Shown: positions 1-10,268, numbered from the stretch's first letter. The stretch: DNA of 64,000 nucleotides from Nitrospira sp. Ga0074138 (GCA_001464735.1 LNDU01000043.1:1-64000), one strand, 5' to 3'. Notes: generated from the sequence alone by a model not told the origin. Made by a program: numbers and translations.

Positions 1-591
1 TTCGTCGGTGAAGAGGGAAAGCCAAATCTTATCCGACCAGAAAAACATCAGGCATCAGATGCGACACCATGATTCACAACAGATGTTTCTGAACCATGTT
101 TTGACCGCTTCCAAGGCGGAGTACGTCGCGAGGTCGGCTCGTGAATGAGTCGGAGGTTTTTCGTGCATCCCCAATTCAGTATAGGCCGTAACATGGTCGA
201 AGTCCTCTCGGTATACAAGTCTGGTTGATTGTCAGGGGCAGGAGAATGCACGCAGAGCTAAGACAAGCCTACGACAGGGAGATGCATGCAGCAGCAGAGC
301 ACTAATCTGGTACTAACCTCGACCTCCTACCACAAGAACGCAGACGTTGAACGGCCGCTTCTCAATTCGGAGATCGACCGGTTTGGGTCGGTAGAGGCTA
401 TTCTGACATACCTCAAGTCCCATTGATCCGTCCCGTGCTTAGCAGTCCCCTCACCCATTCGGTGTAGCTGTAAATTCAATCTTCTGGGCGATAGCGAAGG
501 AACCTTCCGCTTATTAACATGTAGCAAACATAGAGGACGGTCCAAACACTCTTCTACAGAAAATAGGACGTTACAAACAAGGAGGTGCTCT

Positions 592-720
592 ATGAGTGAT
601 CTACACTTAAAAGACATAAAGGACGACTTAACACATGAGCCACCATGGGTGTATTTGTATGCCGTGCTGTTAATTGGGATCATTGCATTTGCGCTCCTGT
701 CCGCCGGTTTCATGGGATGA
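592..720 (+). CDS. Small single-TM protein, 42 aa (MSDLHLKDIKDDLTHEPPWVYLYAVLLIGIIAFALLSAGFMG)
   Basis: ATG preceded by AAGGAGG (about nt 579-585); one hydrophobic helix VYLYAVLLIGIIAFALLSAGF; stop TGA at 718-720. Below the ORF-track length cut-off. Confidence 0.6.
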   Translation: MSDLHLKDIKDDLTHEPPWVYLYAVLLIGIIAFALLSAGFMG

Positions 721-932
721 GCAGTTATCCGCAAATTGCCGCCAGGACAGGAAGATTGGCCGGAGCCGTGTCCAAACGGCTTCGGTACCGGTCTTTCCTT
801 GTCAATTCACAAAGGACCGATGCCCTTCTCGCGGTAAAGTAAGGAGGGACGACTTCGGACACACCATCTGCTTTGACAGCCGCCGCCATTGGTGGATGTC
901 TATTCTCACGTCAATCACACCCCACGAGCAGA

Positions 933-1331
933 CTACGCCCAGAACGCGTCCCAAGCGTGGAGGTCGTAATAATGCTCCCGAGCCTCAATGACCAGGCCGT
1001 TCTTGAATTGGAAGACAATGCAGCAATCAACCTCCAGGCGCTTCCCGTTCCGTTCGGCGCTGTTGTGATGAACACCCACCACCACGCCGTCGTCATCCTT
1101 GAGCACATGCAGCAACTTCGCCTTGAAAGTCCCGCCCGTCAGGCTCCCATACCGACTGAATTGGGCGAAGACCGACTCGCGTCCCTTGTGGTCGCCGGCG
1201 ATGGGGTTTTGGCCCGGCGTATGCCACGTGGCATGCTCATCAAACAGAGTCGTGAGTGTTTTCATGTCAGCCGCGTTGAAGGCCGCATAACCGCGCCGTA
1301 CGATTTCTGCATTCTTTTCTGCTTGATTCAT
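933..1331 (-). CDS. SnoaL-like / NTF2-fold protein
   Basis: 132 aa ORF; NAEIVRRGYAAFNAADMKTLTTLFDEHATWHTPG...GRESVFAQF is typical of the SnoaL-like polyketide cyclase family. Confidence 0.8.
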   Translation of the reverse strand: MNQAEKNAEIVRRGYAAFNAADMKTLTTLFDEHATWHTPGQNPIAGDHKGRESVFAQFSRYGSLTGGTFKAKLLHVLKDDDGVVVGVHHNSAERNGKRLEVDCCIVFQFKNGLVIEAREHYYDLHAWDAFWA

Positions 1332-1432
1332 ATTGTTGTTCTCCTGGGCTCAGGGTGAAAGTTCAATACGTGTGAAGTTATTGGGTCGGCATCATCAAGT
1401 GGGCGTGCAGCAACGCCTAACTAAGTTTAGAT

Positions 1433-1571
1433 CGATCCGCATAAGAACCAGATCTGCCAGCTTCTGTCTGTCTAATACGCCGCTGCCGCTCGCGAACAAT
1501 ACGCCATAGCTGCTGCCGTTTCAATGAGTTGCGACTGGGCAACCATGTGTCACGGATTCTTATGCGGATCG
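1433..1571. repeat. Pair of perfect 15-bp inverted repeats (CGATCCGCATAAGAA / TTCTTATGCGGATCG) bounding 139 bp, MITE-like
   Basis: Arms read directly at 1433-1447 and 1557-1571. Confidence 0.5.
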
Positions 1572-2012
1572 GCATAGCCCCCCCTTTTTGAGCAGGCCCA
1601 CATCCCTATCTCGCTGCACACGCCTGCCAGTCTCCCTGAAACGTGCCTGGGTCGTACAAGACGGAACTGGCCTCTCATCGATCAGATGGGAATCGTTTTT
1701 CGTACGCACTGTATCGATTCTTGAGCTGGCGCGTGAGCGGATAGCGCAACAACTCGCCGAGCAGGCAATGGAGTTACCACCTCCACCAAGGGAGGAAGTC
1801 ATCTGAGCCGCTTGCTGGAGCGGCTCAGCAATCGTCAAAGGGCGATCTGGGGAAGTGTCGCCGGTAGGCGGCGACTCACAGATCTCACCAGAAGGGGGGT
1901 AGAGCCCACTCTAAATGCGGGATTGGATCTCGTGAAGATTAGGGCAGGATGGAAGTCTGACGCACTGGCTCATTGGTCAATATCTATTATTCTCTCGCAC
2001 GGAAAGGAGGCG

Positions 2013-2276
2013 ATGATGTTCACATTCGTGCAATTCCAAGAGGGTCATAGGCTTCACAATGGGTACAAAGGTGCTCTCGCACTCGGCGCGTTGCTGTGGC
2101 TGATCCTGTCGCTGAGTGGCTGCTCCACAGCTCGCAAGGAATACGTTGTGGATTATACCCGCGGTAACGATATGACGGCGCAGGGCTCACGCGAGCGTCC
2201 GTGCCAGACTGAGGTACACTGCCGGACCCTTGCTGAGCGTGACGGGATGCGCTCGTATTGGATGGTCTATCAGTGA
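2013..2276 (+). CDS. Small putative lipoprotein
   Basis: GGAAAGGAGG SD before ATG; ALALGALLWLILSLSGC lipobox-like sequence; in frame with the track ORF 1812-2276. Confidence 0.5.
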   Translation: MMFTFVQFQEGHRLHNGYKGALALGALLWLILSLSGCSTARKEYVVDYTRGNDMTAQGSRERPCQTEVHCRTLAERDGMRSYWMVYQ

Positions 2277-2459
2277 GGGCGACAATGGCTTGAGCGTTCA
2301 GGAGAATCGCTGATGGCCGCTCTGTCCGGGAGCAGTCCGGTACTACCGGAACAGGTTGATAGCTGACTCTGACCGGAAGATTGAATCTGAACGACTACGC
2401 CTCTTTCATCTTTCTTCCAGCATGGCCTTTTCGCGTTGCTTCACGTATCGTACGCGGCG

Positions 2460-3149
2460 ATGTTTCGCCTGAATCGGCACGACCTTCGTTTCCCCACGGT
2501 TGATCGAGCATCCCCAGAAGGGTTACTCGCCGTAGGAGGCGACCTCTGTCCGGAACGGTTACTCGAGGCCTACCGTCACGGGATCTTCCCTTGGTACAAC
2601 GATGACCAACCCATTCTCTGGTGGTCGCCCGATCCTCGCGCCGTATTGTTCCCCGACAAACTCCATGTCTCACGCAGTCTCAAGCGAACCCTTCGTTCAA
2701 ACGTGTTTGCCCTCACGCTTGACACTTGTTTCCGAGAGATCATGACACAATGCGCGGGACCGCGCCCGCAGTATCCCGAGGGAGGCACCTGGATTACAGG
2801 TGATATGCTGGACGCCTATACCCGCTTGTACGAACTCGGCCATGCCCATTCGGTCGAGACATGGCAGGATGATCGCTTGGTCGGAGGACTGTATGGCGTG
2901 GCGATTGGAGGTGCCTTCTTTGCCGAATCGATGTTTACGCGAGTCGATGACGCATCCAAGGTGGCGCTTGTGAAGCTCGTCAAGCAGCTTCAGGCCTGGA
3001 ACTTTCGCCTCATCGATTGCCAACAGTTCTCTCCGCATGTCAGCCGGTTCGGCGCGGAAGAGATTCCACGATCAACCTTCATCACACATCTACACCAGGC
3101 ACTTACCCTTCCCGGCCGACGGGGACGATGGGCATTCGAAACAGTGTGA
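2460..3149 (+). CDS. aat: Leucyl/phenylalanyl-tRNA--protein transferase
   Basis: FPTVDRASPEGLLAVGGDLCPERLLEAYRHGIFPWYNDDQPILWWSPDPRAVLFP is the canonical Aat N-terminus; ATG chosen at 2460. Confidence 0.95.
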   Translation: MFRLNRHDLRFPTVDRASPEGLLAVGGDLCPERLLEAYRHGIFPWYNDDQPILWWSPDPRAVLFPDKLHVSRSLKRTLRSNVFALTLDTCFREIMTQCAGPRPQYPEGGTWITGDMLDAYTRLYELGHAHSVETWQDDRLVGGLYGVAIGGAFFAESMFTRVDDASKVALVKLVKQLQAWNFRLIDCQQFSPHVSRFGAEEIPRSTFITHLHQALTLPGRRGRWAFETV

Positions 3150-3258
3150 GCCTCTGAAAAAACTAGCTGGCCTGCCTTCACCTACGGGAGCGACTGCATT
3201 TGACAGATTTTTCCCCCGTCGCTTATGATCTTGTCTTCATGTACGAAGAGGAGGCCAC

Positions 3259-3579
3259 ATGAGCTTTGTCATCACACCGAAAGAATTGAAGTCGAGACTC
3301 GATAAAGGAGATAAGCTGGTGCTGTTGGATGTACGGGAGCCTTGGGAGAATCAGCTCGCCAAGCTGGACAATTCTCTCCTCATTCCACTTGGCACCTTAC
3401 CCAACTCACTGTCCCAGTTGGACAAAAACACCGAAATTATCGCCTACTGCCATCACGGGATGCGAAGCGGAGATGCCACAGGCTTTCTCCTCCAGCAGGG
3501 ATTCTCGAACGTGAAGAATTTAATCGGTGGCATCGATGCCTGGTCAATCCAGGTTGATGGGAGCGTCCCTCGATACTGA
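3259..3579 (+). CDS. Rhodanese-like domain protein
   Basis: LLDVREPWE and CHHGMRS active-site loop, GGIDAWS. Confidence 0.9.
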   Translation: MSFVITPKELKSRLDKGDKLVLLDVREPWENQLAKLDNSLLIPLGTLPNSLSQLDKNTEIIAYCHHGMRSGDATGFLLQQGFSNVKNLIGGIDAWSIQVDGSVPRY

Positions 3580-3686
3580 TCGGATAAGCTCTTGAAGACA
3601 GTGGCAGTCGCGAGTGGGCAGGTTCGTCTGAGGACGTACCAGTTGGTGCGTGGTTCGTCCTGCGCGTCAGCCTGTAGGCCGGTAGG

Positions 3687-4610
3687 CTAGCGACTCTTCC
3701 CTTGGAAAAATTCTACCGTCTGCTTCAGCCCCTCCGCGAGGTCCACCTTGACCTCCCACCCAAGCTCTTGTTTGATCCTTGATGGGTCAACCACGCTGCG
3801 AATCTGCTCGCCGGCTTTGGCTGGGCCATGCACTTCCTTGACGCTCGAAGCAGTCAGCCCGGCGAGCATCCGGAACAATTCATTGACGGAGGTCTCAGCC
3901 CCGGTTCCGACGTTATACACTCCATGTGCATCCTGCCCCATGGCGGCCAGATTCGCTTCGGCCACGTCGTCAACAAATACGAAATCTCGCGTTTGACGAC
4001 CGTTTCCATGAATAATGGGCTGCTCGTTGTTCAACATCTTTTGAATGAAGATGGCAATGACTCCGGCTTCTCCATCGGGATCCTGCCTCGGCCCATAGAC
4101 GTTGGCATACCGGAGGCTGACGACCGGAATCCCGCTCACCCGTTGGAAATAGGACAAGTAATGTTCCCCGCACAGTTTACTGATGCCATAGGGTGAGAGT
4201 GGGTTGGTGGCATGAGATTCAGCCGCCGGAAACGTCGCCTGTTCACCATAGATGGCTCCACCGGATGAGGAGAACACGACCTTACGGCACCCATACCGAA
4301 CCGCTTGCTGCAACACGTTCATGGTTCCCAAGACATTGATCTGCGCATCGAACACCGGATCGGCTATCGAACGAGGGACATTGATCTGAGCCGCAAGGTG
4401 GAGGACAATATTGGGCCGTTCATTGCGAAACACCCGTTCAAGACGCCAGCTGGTAATGTCGGTCTTGTAGAGACTCGCCGCACGATTAACATTCTTCCGC
4501 TTGCCAGTGGCCAGATTGTCGACGATGACAACTTGATGCCCCTCTTCAACGAGTCGGTCCACTACATGAGACCCGATAAACCCTGCGCCGCCCGTTACGA
4601 GTACTTTCAT
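3687..4610 (-). CDS. NAD-dependent epimerase/dehydratase (UDP-glucose 4-epimerase-like)
   Basis: MKVLVTGGAGFIGSHVVDRLVEEGHQVVIVDNL Rossmann motif; extended SDR catalytic region YGISK. Confidence 0.9.
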   Translation of the reverse strand: MKVLVTGGAGFIGSHVVDRLVEEGHQVVIVDNLATGKRKNVNRAASLYKTDITSWRLERVFRNERPNIVLHLAAQINVPRSIADPVFDAQINVLGTMNVLQQAVRYGCRKVVFSSSGGAIYGEQATFPAAESHATNPLSPYGISKLCGEHYLSYFQRVSGIPVVSLRYANVYGPRQDPDGEAGVIAIFIQKMLNNEQPIIHGNGRQTRDFVFVDDVAEANLAAMGQDAHGVYNVGTGAETSVNELFRMLAGLTASSVKEVHGPAKAGEQIRSVVDPSRIKQELGWEVKVDLAEGLKQTVEFFQGKSR

Positions 4611-4649
4611 TGGCCCTCCTGAATGAACGCTCAGCAGTTACGACAGACC

Positions 4650-5420
4650 TTACATACCATGAAACGGGGTGTCGTACTCAAAGATTGCTAATATTTCCTG
4701 GTTGCCTTTTTTCCCTTTGATCGGAGACGCGACGGTCCCCATGGTCTTCAGCCCCTTATCCGCCGCAAATTGGACGATCCTCTGAACAGCTTCCGCTCGC
4801 TGTGCGTCATCACGCACGACGCCGCCCCGACCAACTTGGCCCTTGCCGACTTCAAACTGCGGTTTGATCAAGGCAATGACGCGGGCTGGAGCACGGAGAA
4901 ACGGCAGGATGGGCGGAAGCACCTTCGTCAATGAAATAAACGATACATCGATGACAACCAAATCAACCGGATCCGGGATGGCGGAAGGAGGTAGATAGCG
5001 AATGTTGGTTCGTTCACTCAGCACGACGCGTGGGTCTTGTCGGAGCCGCCAATCGAATTGACCGTAACCCACGTCAACCGCGTAGACCTTCGCCGCCCCT
5101 CGTTTGAGCAAACAGTCGGTGAACCCTCCAGTCGAGCACCCCACATCGAGACAAACCAGTCCTTGGGGGGCGATCGAATAGGAGTCCAGCGCGGCCTCCA
5201 GTTTTTCGCCCCCTCGGCTGACGAACGGCTGGGTCTCCCCGATCATCTCAATGACCGCATCGACGGGAATCACTCTGGAGGGTTTGTCGACGATCGCTCC
5301 GTTACTTCGGACCTTTCCCGCGAGAATCATCCGGACCGCGGCGTCTCGACTCTGCACCAATCCCCGAGCCGCCAGCACATGGTCACAACGATCCCTATCG
5401 CGTCGTCTGTTCATACCCAT
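4650..5420 (-). CDS. TlyA family RNA methyltransferase (S4 domain plus FtsJ-like)
   Basis: S4-like N-terminus (RCDHVLAARGLVQSRDAAVRMILAGKV) followed by CLDVGCSTGGFTDCLLKRGAAKVYAVDVGYGQ. Confidence 0.9.
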   Translation of the reverse strand: MGMNRRRDRDRCDHVLAARGLVQSRDAAVRMILAGKVRSNGAIVDKPSRVIPVDAVIEMIGETQPFVSRGGEKLEAALDSYSIAPQGLVCLDVGCSTGGFTDCLLKRGAAKVYAVDVGYGQFDWRLRQDPRVVLSERTNIRYLPPSAIPDPVDLVVIDVSFISLTKVLPPILPFLRAPARVIALIKPQFEVGKGQVGRGGVVRDDAQRAEAVQRIVQFAADKGLKTMGTVASPIKGKKGNQEILAIFEYDTPFHGM

Positions 5421-5476
5421 GAGAATCGCAACGGGGGAAAGACCAGAAAAGAGATGATACGCAGAAGAGCAACCTG

Positions 5477-5740
5477 TTATGAATCTTCAGCGGAACCCTG
5501 GACATCAATGTCATCGGAGGTGAAGGCGCGTAGTTGTTTTTTCCCATTCTTATCCTGGACGAGCACCTCGACTTTTCGTTCAGCGTCCTCCAATACCTTT
5601 AAACAATTCCTCGATAGCCGAATGCCCTCCTCGAAAATCTTCAACGATTCATCCAAGGGCAGATCTCCATTCTCTAATTCACCCACAATGGCTTCCAATC
5701 TGGCCATCGCTTGTTCGAACTTCACCCCAGCCACAACCAT
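5477..5740 (-). CDS. xseB: Exodeoxyribonuclease VII small subunit
   Basis: FEQAMARLEAIVGELENGDLPLDESLKIFEEGIRLSRNC; adjacent to xseA. Confidence 0.93.
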   Translation of the reverse strand: MVVAGVKFEQAMARLEAIVGELENGDLPLDESLKIFEEGIRLSRNCLKVLEDAERKVEVLVQDKNGKKQLRAFTSDDIDVQGSAEDS

Positions 5741-5791
5741 TCTCCTTTCACGCCAACCCGCAGCCCATTATAACGAAGTCCCAGCCGGCTT

Positions 5792-7243
5792 TTAAACTGA
5801 CGGATCCAACCTGACCTCCTCCACCGTACATCGGATCTGACCCCTGGCCAAACGTGCCAGGATCTCCTCCCCGACGGACACCTGTCCAGCATCGTGAATG
5901 ATCTGGCCACCAGGCATCGTCTCGAGAATCCCGTATCCCCGATCCAGAACCGCGAGTGGGCTCAGCCCCTTCAATCGGCCCAGATACGCATGGGTGTGCT
6001 GGGTCTTCCGTTTGAGGCTATGGTTCATGGCAGCGATCACACGCGATCGCAACTGTGGAACGATCAGCAAATCCCGACGCACATGGAGCACCGGACTCTT
6101 CGATCGTAGAGCTTGCGCCCATGTTTGCGCATTCACCATCGCGTGTTTGAGATGGGCGCGGACTGCTTCTCGCATGCCTGCCACTAGGCCATCCACCCGC
6201 TGAGCTTCTTTGAGAATTCCAAACCGGATGTTGCCCATATGGGCAAGCAGAAGATCAAGTCGCTGATGCTGTTCCATGCATTGTGAGGTCATGGCTTGCT
6301 GACAGCGGGCAGTGAACATGCCCAGCCGCTCAACGATCTCCGTTAACACCGGGGCAACCATTTCGGCAGCAGCGGACGGAGTTGCAGCTCGTACGTCCGC
6401 CGCAAAGTCGGCCAGTGTCACATCTGTCTCATGCCCAACGGCAGATACAATGGGGACCCGTGACGCAGCGATCGCTCGCACGACAGTTTCTTCGTTGAAA
6501 CTCCACAGATCTTCCAACGAACCGCCGCCCCGCCCAACGATGATGACGTCGACAACTCCGAGCCCGTTCAATGCCTGAATGGCGGCTGCAATCTGTTCGG
6601 CCGATCCAGCCCCCTGCACCGGTACGGGCGCGATGATGATACTCAAGATAGGACAGCGACGGTGCAACACAGTGATCAGATCTCGAACAGCCGCCCCGGT
6701 CGGCGAGGTCACGATTCCGACTGTCCGAGGGAATGCGGGTAGCGATTGTTTGCCCTCCACATCGAAGAGTCCTTCGGCCTCGAGGCGGCGCTTGAGTTGC
6801 TCAAATGCCAACTGGAGAGCGCCTCGCCCCTTGGGTTCGAGATGATCAAGTATGATCTGGTACTCTCCACGAGGCTCGTAGACGGAGAGTCGCCCTTTTA
6901 CGACGACTTGCAGCCCCTCCTCCAGGCCGAACCGCAACCGAACGGCCGCCGAACGGAAGATCACCGCCCGAATCTGACTCGTCTGGTCTTTGAGGGTGCA
7001 GTAGAGATGCCCGGACCCTGGTGCGCGCAGGTTCGAAATTTCCCCTTCAAGCCACACTTCGGCAAAGTCCGTTTCGAGGGAAGCCCGAACCATGGCAGTC
7101 AGTTCCGAGACGGTGAGGACTTGTCTCGATGTCAACTCGGACGCAAAAAGGGGCGGGCGAGAGTACGTAGTCGTGAGTCCTCTCCTTTGAAGCTCGCCGG
7201 CAAGCTGTTCACAAAGTCTGTCCAGCAAGGCCGCAGCAAGCAA
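5792..7243 (-). CDS. xseA: Exodeoxyribonuclease VII large subunit (true start probably downstream, near LTVSELTAMVRAS)
   Basis: LTVSELTAMVRASLETDFAEVWLEGEISNLRAPGSGHLYCTLKD; GRGGGSLEDLWSFNEE; VSAVGHETDVTLADFAADVRAATPSAAAE. Confidence 0.95.
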   Translation of the reverse strand: MLAAALLDRLCEQLAGELQRRGLTTTYSRPPLFASELTSRQVLTVSELTAMVRASLETDFAEVWLEGEISNLRAPGSGHLYCTLKDQTSQIRAVIFRSAAVRLRFGLEEGLQVVVKGRLSVYEPRGEYQIILDHLEPKGRGALQLAFEQLKRRLEAEGLFDVEGKQSLPAFPRTVGIVTSPTGAAVRDLITVLHRRCPILSIIIAPVPVQGAGSAEQIAAAIQALNGLGVVDVIIVGRGGGSLEDLWSFNEETVVRAIAASRVPIVSAVGHETDVTLADFAADVRAATPSAAAEMVAPVLTEIVERLGMFTARCQQAMTSQCMEQHQRLDLLLAHMGNIRFGILKEAQRVDGLVAGMREAVRAHLKHAMVNAQTWAQALRSKSPVLHVRRDLLIVPQLRSRVIAAMNHSLKRKTQHTHAYLGRLKGLSPLAVLDRGYGILETMPGGQIIHDAGQVSVGEEILARLARGQIRCTVEEVRLDPSV

Positions 7244-7370
7244 TAGACTGAAGCGTACGCTGTTTTCACCCGCCCACCCATTGCCTGTGTGAACAGGCGT
7301 TTGCCCAGGTGGTACGCTGCGGCCTTGAGCGGTGCGAAAACGCCGGCGACGGACTTTTTCAGCAGCCTGC
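7200..7370. repeat. Nested imperfect inverted-repeat element between ymdB-like gene and xseA
   Basis: Outer arms GCAAGCTGTTCACAAAGTCTGTC / GACGGACTTTTTCAGCAGCCTGC (imperfect IR); inner perfect 12-bp IR CAAGGCCGCAGC (7226-7237) / GCTGCGGCCTTG (7316-7327). Confidence 0.65.
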
Positions 7371-8149
7371 TAGTCGATGCTGCGAATGCGTTCAAACGTG
7401 ATCACCTTGCCCAGGCGGGGATCGAGCTCAAGCAGAACCGCACAAAATACGGACGGTCCTGATGCGACTTCAAACCGCCTCGGCATCGCAGTCAAAAACT
7501 TTTCGATCGCTAATTCTTTCTTGACTCCGATCACCGAATGGAGCGGTCCCGTCATGCCGATATCCGTGATGTACGCCGTGCCCTTCGGCAGGATTTGTTC
7601 ATCGGCAGTCTGCACGTGCGTATGCGTCCCGACGACAGCGACCACCTCTCCATCCAGGAAATGCCCCATGGCCATCTTTTCAGACGTGGCTTCCGCATGC
7701 ATCTCGACGATGATCGCGGACGTCTCGCGCTTCAACCGTGACAACTCACGTTTAGCCGTCTGAAACGGGCAATCGATCGTCGGCATATACACCCGACCCA
7801 TCAACTGTAAGATGGCCAGCCGCTCACCGCCTGCAGTCTCGATGACGACACTCCCATTTCCAGGAACGCCCGCCGGATAATTCGCCGGCCGCAACAAGCG
7901 GGGCTCACGAGCAAAGTAATCGATCGCCTCTTTCTTATCCCAGGCATGATTTCCGGTGGTGATCACCGAGATGCCGGTGTCGAACAATTCCTCGGCCAAC
8001 TCCGGCGTCACCCCGAAGCCTCCTGCCAGATTTTCACCATTGGCGATGACCGCATCGATACGATGCTGCGCAACCAGCCGAGGCACGGCCCGAGCGACAG
8101 CCCGACGGCCCGGCTCCCCCATGATATCCCCGAGACAGAGGACCTTCAT
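7370..8149 (-). CDS. YmdB family metallophosphoesterase (TIGR00282)
   Basis: MKVLCLGDIMGEPGRRAV, NGENLAGGFGVT, TGNHAWDK, VVGTHTHVQTADEQILP. Confidence 0.95.
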   Translation of the reverse strand: MKVLCLGDIMGEPGRRAVARAVPRLVAQHRIDAVIANGENLAGGFGVTPELAEELFDTGISVITTGNHAWDKKEAIDYFAREPRLLRPANYPAGVPGNGSVVIETAGGERLAILQLMGRVYMPTIDCPFQTAKRELSRLKRETSAIIVEMHAEATSEKMAMGHFLDGEVVAVVGTHTHVQTADEQILPKGTAYITDIGMTGPLHSVIGVKKELAIEKFLTAMPRRFEVASGPSVFCAVLLELDPRLGKVITFERIRSID

Positions 8150-9762
8150 TTGGCGTAATCCACGTAGCGGCTTTCTCGAATGACGGTGACCTTGATCTGT
8201 CCCGGATAGGTCAACTCCTGCTCGATCTTCTTCGCCAGTTCACGAGACAACTGAAACGACTCGGCATCGGTGATATCCTCCTGTCTCACAATGACGCGAA
8301 TTTCACGTCCGGCTTGGATCGCGTAGGCTTTCTGCACGCCCTTATGCCCGGTCGCGAGCGATTCCAGCTTTTCCAACCGCTTCACATAAGACTCCAGCGC
8401 TTCCCGGCGCGCACCCGGACGCGCCGCCGATAACGCCTCGGCCGCCGCCACCAACACACTTTCCGGACAGATCGGCTCCACCTGCTCGTGATGCGCGGCG
8501 ATCGCGTTGACGATCTTTGGAGATTCTCCGTACTTCTTGGCGATCTCGGCCCCCAGCATGGCATGCGGCCCCTCTTCTTCGTGGCTCACCGCCTTGCCGA
8601 TATCATGAAGCAAGGCTCCGCGGCGAGCTAGTCGGACATCGAGACCCAATTCCGAGGCCATGATGCCGCAAATGTACGACGCCTCGCGGGCATGATAGAG
8701 GTTATTTTGCCCATAGCTCGTGCGATACTTGAGACGCCCCAAGACCTTGATCAACTCAGGATGAAAATCTGAAAGCCCCAGTTCGAAAATAATCTTCTCT
8801 GCTTCTTCATACATCAGCTTGTCGATGTCGACCTTGACCTTTTCGACGATCTCCTCGATGCGCGTGGGATGGATGCGCCCGTCGTGCATCAGACGCTCCA
8901 GCGACACTTTGGCAATCTCGCGACGCAATGGATCGAATCCAGAGATAATCACGGCTTCAGGAGTTTCGTCGATGATCAGATCAATGCCCGTCGCCGCTTC
9001 AAGCGCACGGATATTGCGCCCTTCCCGTCCGATGATTCGACCTTTCATGGCATCGTTTGCAATGGGAACCACCGAGATCGTGGATTCCGAGACATAATCA
9101 CGAACGACGCGTTGAATCGAGCTGGTGATGATTTCCCGCGCCTCACGCTCGGCGTTCTCACGAGCCTCTTCGATCGTGCGCTTGGCAAGGCCTACGGCAT
9201 CGAGCCTCGCTTGCGATTCCATTTCCAGGATCAACTGTTTCTTGGCTTCATCGGCCGTCATCCCGGCGACGCGCTCCAGCGCGTCGCGATGTTCGCGTTC
9301 AGCCTTGGCGCAGGCAGACTCTTTCGCTGCCAGCCCCTCTTCTCGTTTCGCGAAATCCGCCTCGCACTTGCGTGACTCAGTTTCTCTCTTTTCCAGGGCG
9401 GCAACTTTTCCGTCAAGCGCTCCTTCTCGTTGGATCAGACGCTTCTCAACCGCCGAGAGTTCACCAAGTTTGGCTTTCTGCTCTTGCTCGAATTCAGACT
9501 TTGCCTTGAAGACCAAATCCTTGGCTTCAAACCTGGCTTCTTTGAGAACATTCTCGGCCTCTCGTTGTGCGTTCTGCACAACCTGCTTAGCCAAGTCTTC
9601 CGCCTCAGCCTGCTTGGCGCCCGTCATCCGCCGCCGCAGGAAATCAAATACTCCAGCACCAACCACAGCCCCGAAGATCACCGAAAGGATTATGTACACG
9701 ATAGTTGCAGTAGAAATGGGAGTCACCCCCTTCTTGAAAACAATCAGACCCGATGAGCTCAA
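8146..9762 (-). CDS. rny: Ribonuclease Y
   Basis: N-terminal TM helix, long coiled coil, KH domain (GRIIGREGRNIRALEAATGIDLIIDETPE), HD domain (GALLHDIGKAVSHEEEGPHA). Confidence 0.97.
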   Translation of the reverse strand: MSSSGLIVFKKGVTPISTATIVYIILSVIFGAVVGAGVFDFLRRRMTGAKQAEAEDLAKQVVQNAQREAENVLKEARFEAKDLVFKAKSEFEQEQKAKLGELSAVEKRLIQREGALDGKVAALEKRETESRKCEADFAKREEGLAAKESACAKAEREHRDALERVAGMTADEAKKQLILEMESQARLDAVGLAKRTIEEARENAEREAREIITSSIQRVVRDYVSESTISVVPIANDAMKGRIIGREGRNIRALEAATGIDLIIDETPEAVIISGFDPLRREIAKVSLERLMHDGRIHPTRIEEIVEKVKVDIDKLMYEEAEKIIFELGLSDFHPELIKVLGRLKYRTSYGQNNLYHAREASYICGIMASELGLDVRLARRGALLHDIGKAVSHEEEGPHAMLGAEIAKKYGESPKIVNAIAAHHEQVEPICPESVLVAAAEALSAARPGARREALESYVKRLEKLESLATGHKGVQKAYAIQAGREIRVIVRQEDITDAESFQLSRELAKKIEQELTYPGQIKVTVIRESRYVDYAK

Positions 9763-10268
9763 CCTAGTGCGGACACCCCGCCACAGGCCGAGCAGAATAG
9801 ACGCGAATCACGATGTGAGGTGAAGAGATGGAAGAGTCTTAGGAGACCGCGAGTCGTCCCGCCTGGAACCGCAAGAAATTGTCAGGATACGATGCCTTAC
9901 TCAGGAAGTTTCTCTCTCTGCCCTTCCTTAGGCGTCTGTTTCCAGACATCAGCCATTGAAAAGAGTCAGCGATCGAAACAGGCATGGAGGGTGGATACTC
10001 GTTCCGTCCGGCAGGTATTCGCCGGATCGCTTCAATTTCAGAAACTGGCCGCTGGGCGCCCACGTGACGTCGCCCGCGCACGACCCATACCATGAGCATC
10101 CACCGAATGAACACTTCGTATCCCATCAAGTAAACGTTCTCTTGTGGTTTTCTTAGCACTCGTTTCCAGGCGATCAACAATCGGCGATATCACTCTTCCC
10201 TGCTCATCCGCACACTCACTTATGTACACGATAACAAAGGGACTCTTTGAAAGCAAGGCGAATCTCCG

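Noticed and set aside
1588-1806. 72-aa plus-strand ORF after the inverted-repeat pair
   Set aside because: No SD or recognisable domain; the region looks degraded.
5037-5795. 252-aa plus-strand ORF opposite tlyA-like/xseB
   Set aside because: Lies antisense to well-supported genes, shows no domain-like sequence, and is typical of GC-rich shadow ORFs.
9839-10180. 113-aa minus ORF between rny and zapA
   Set aside because: No recognisable motif and overlapping alternatives in several frames; better treated as non-coding.
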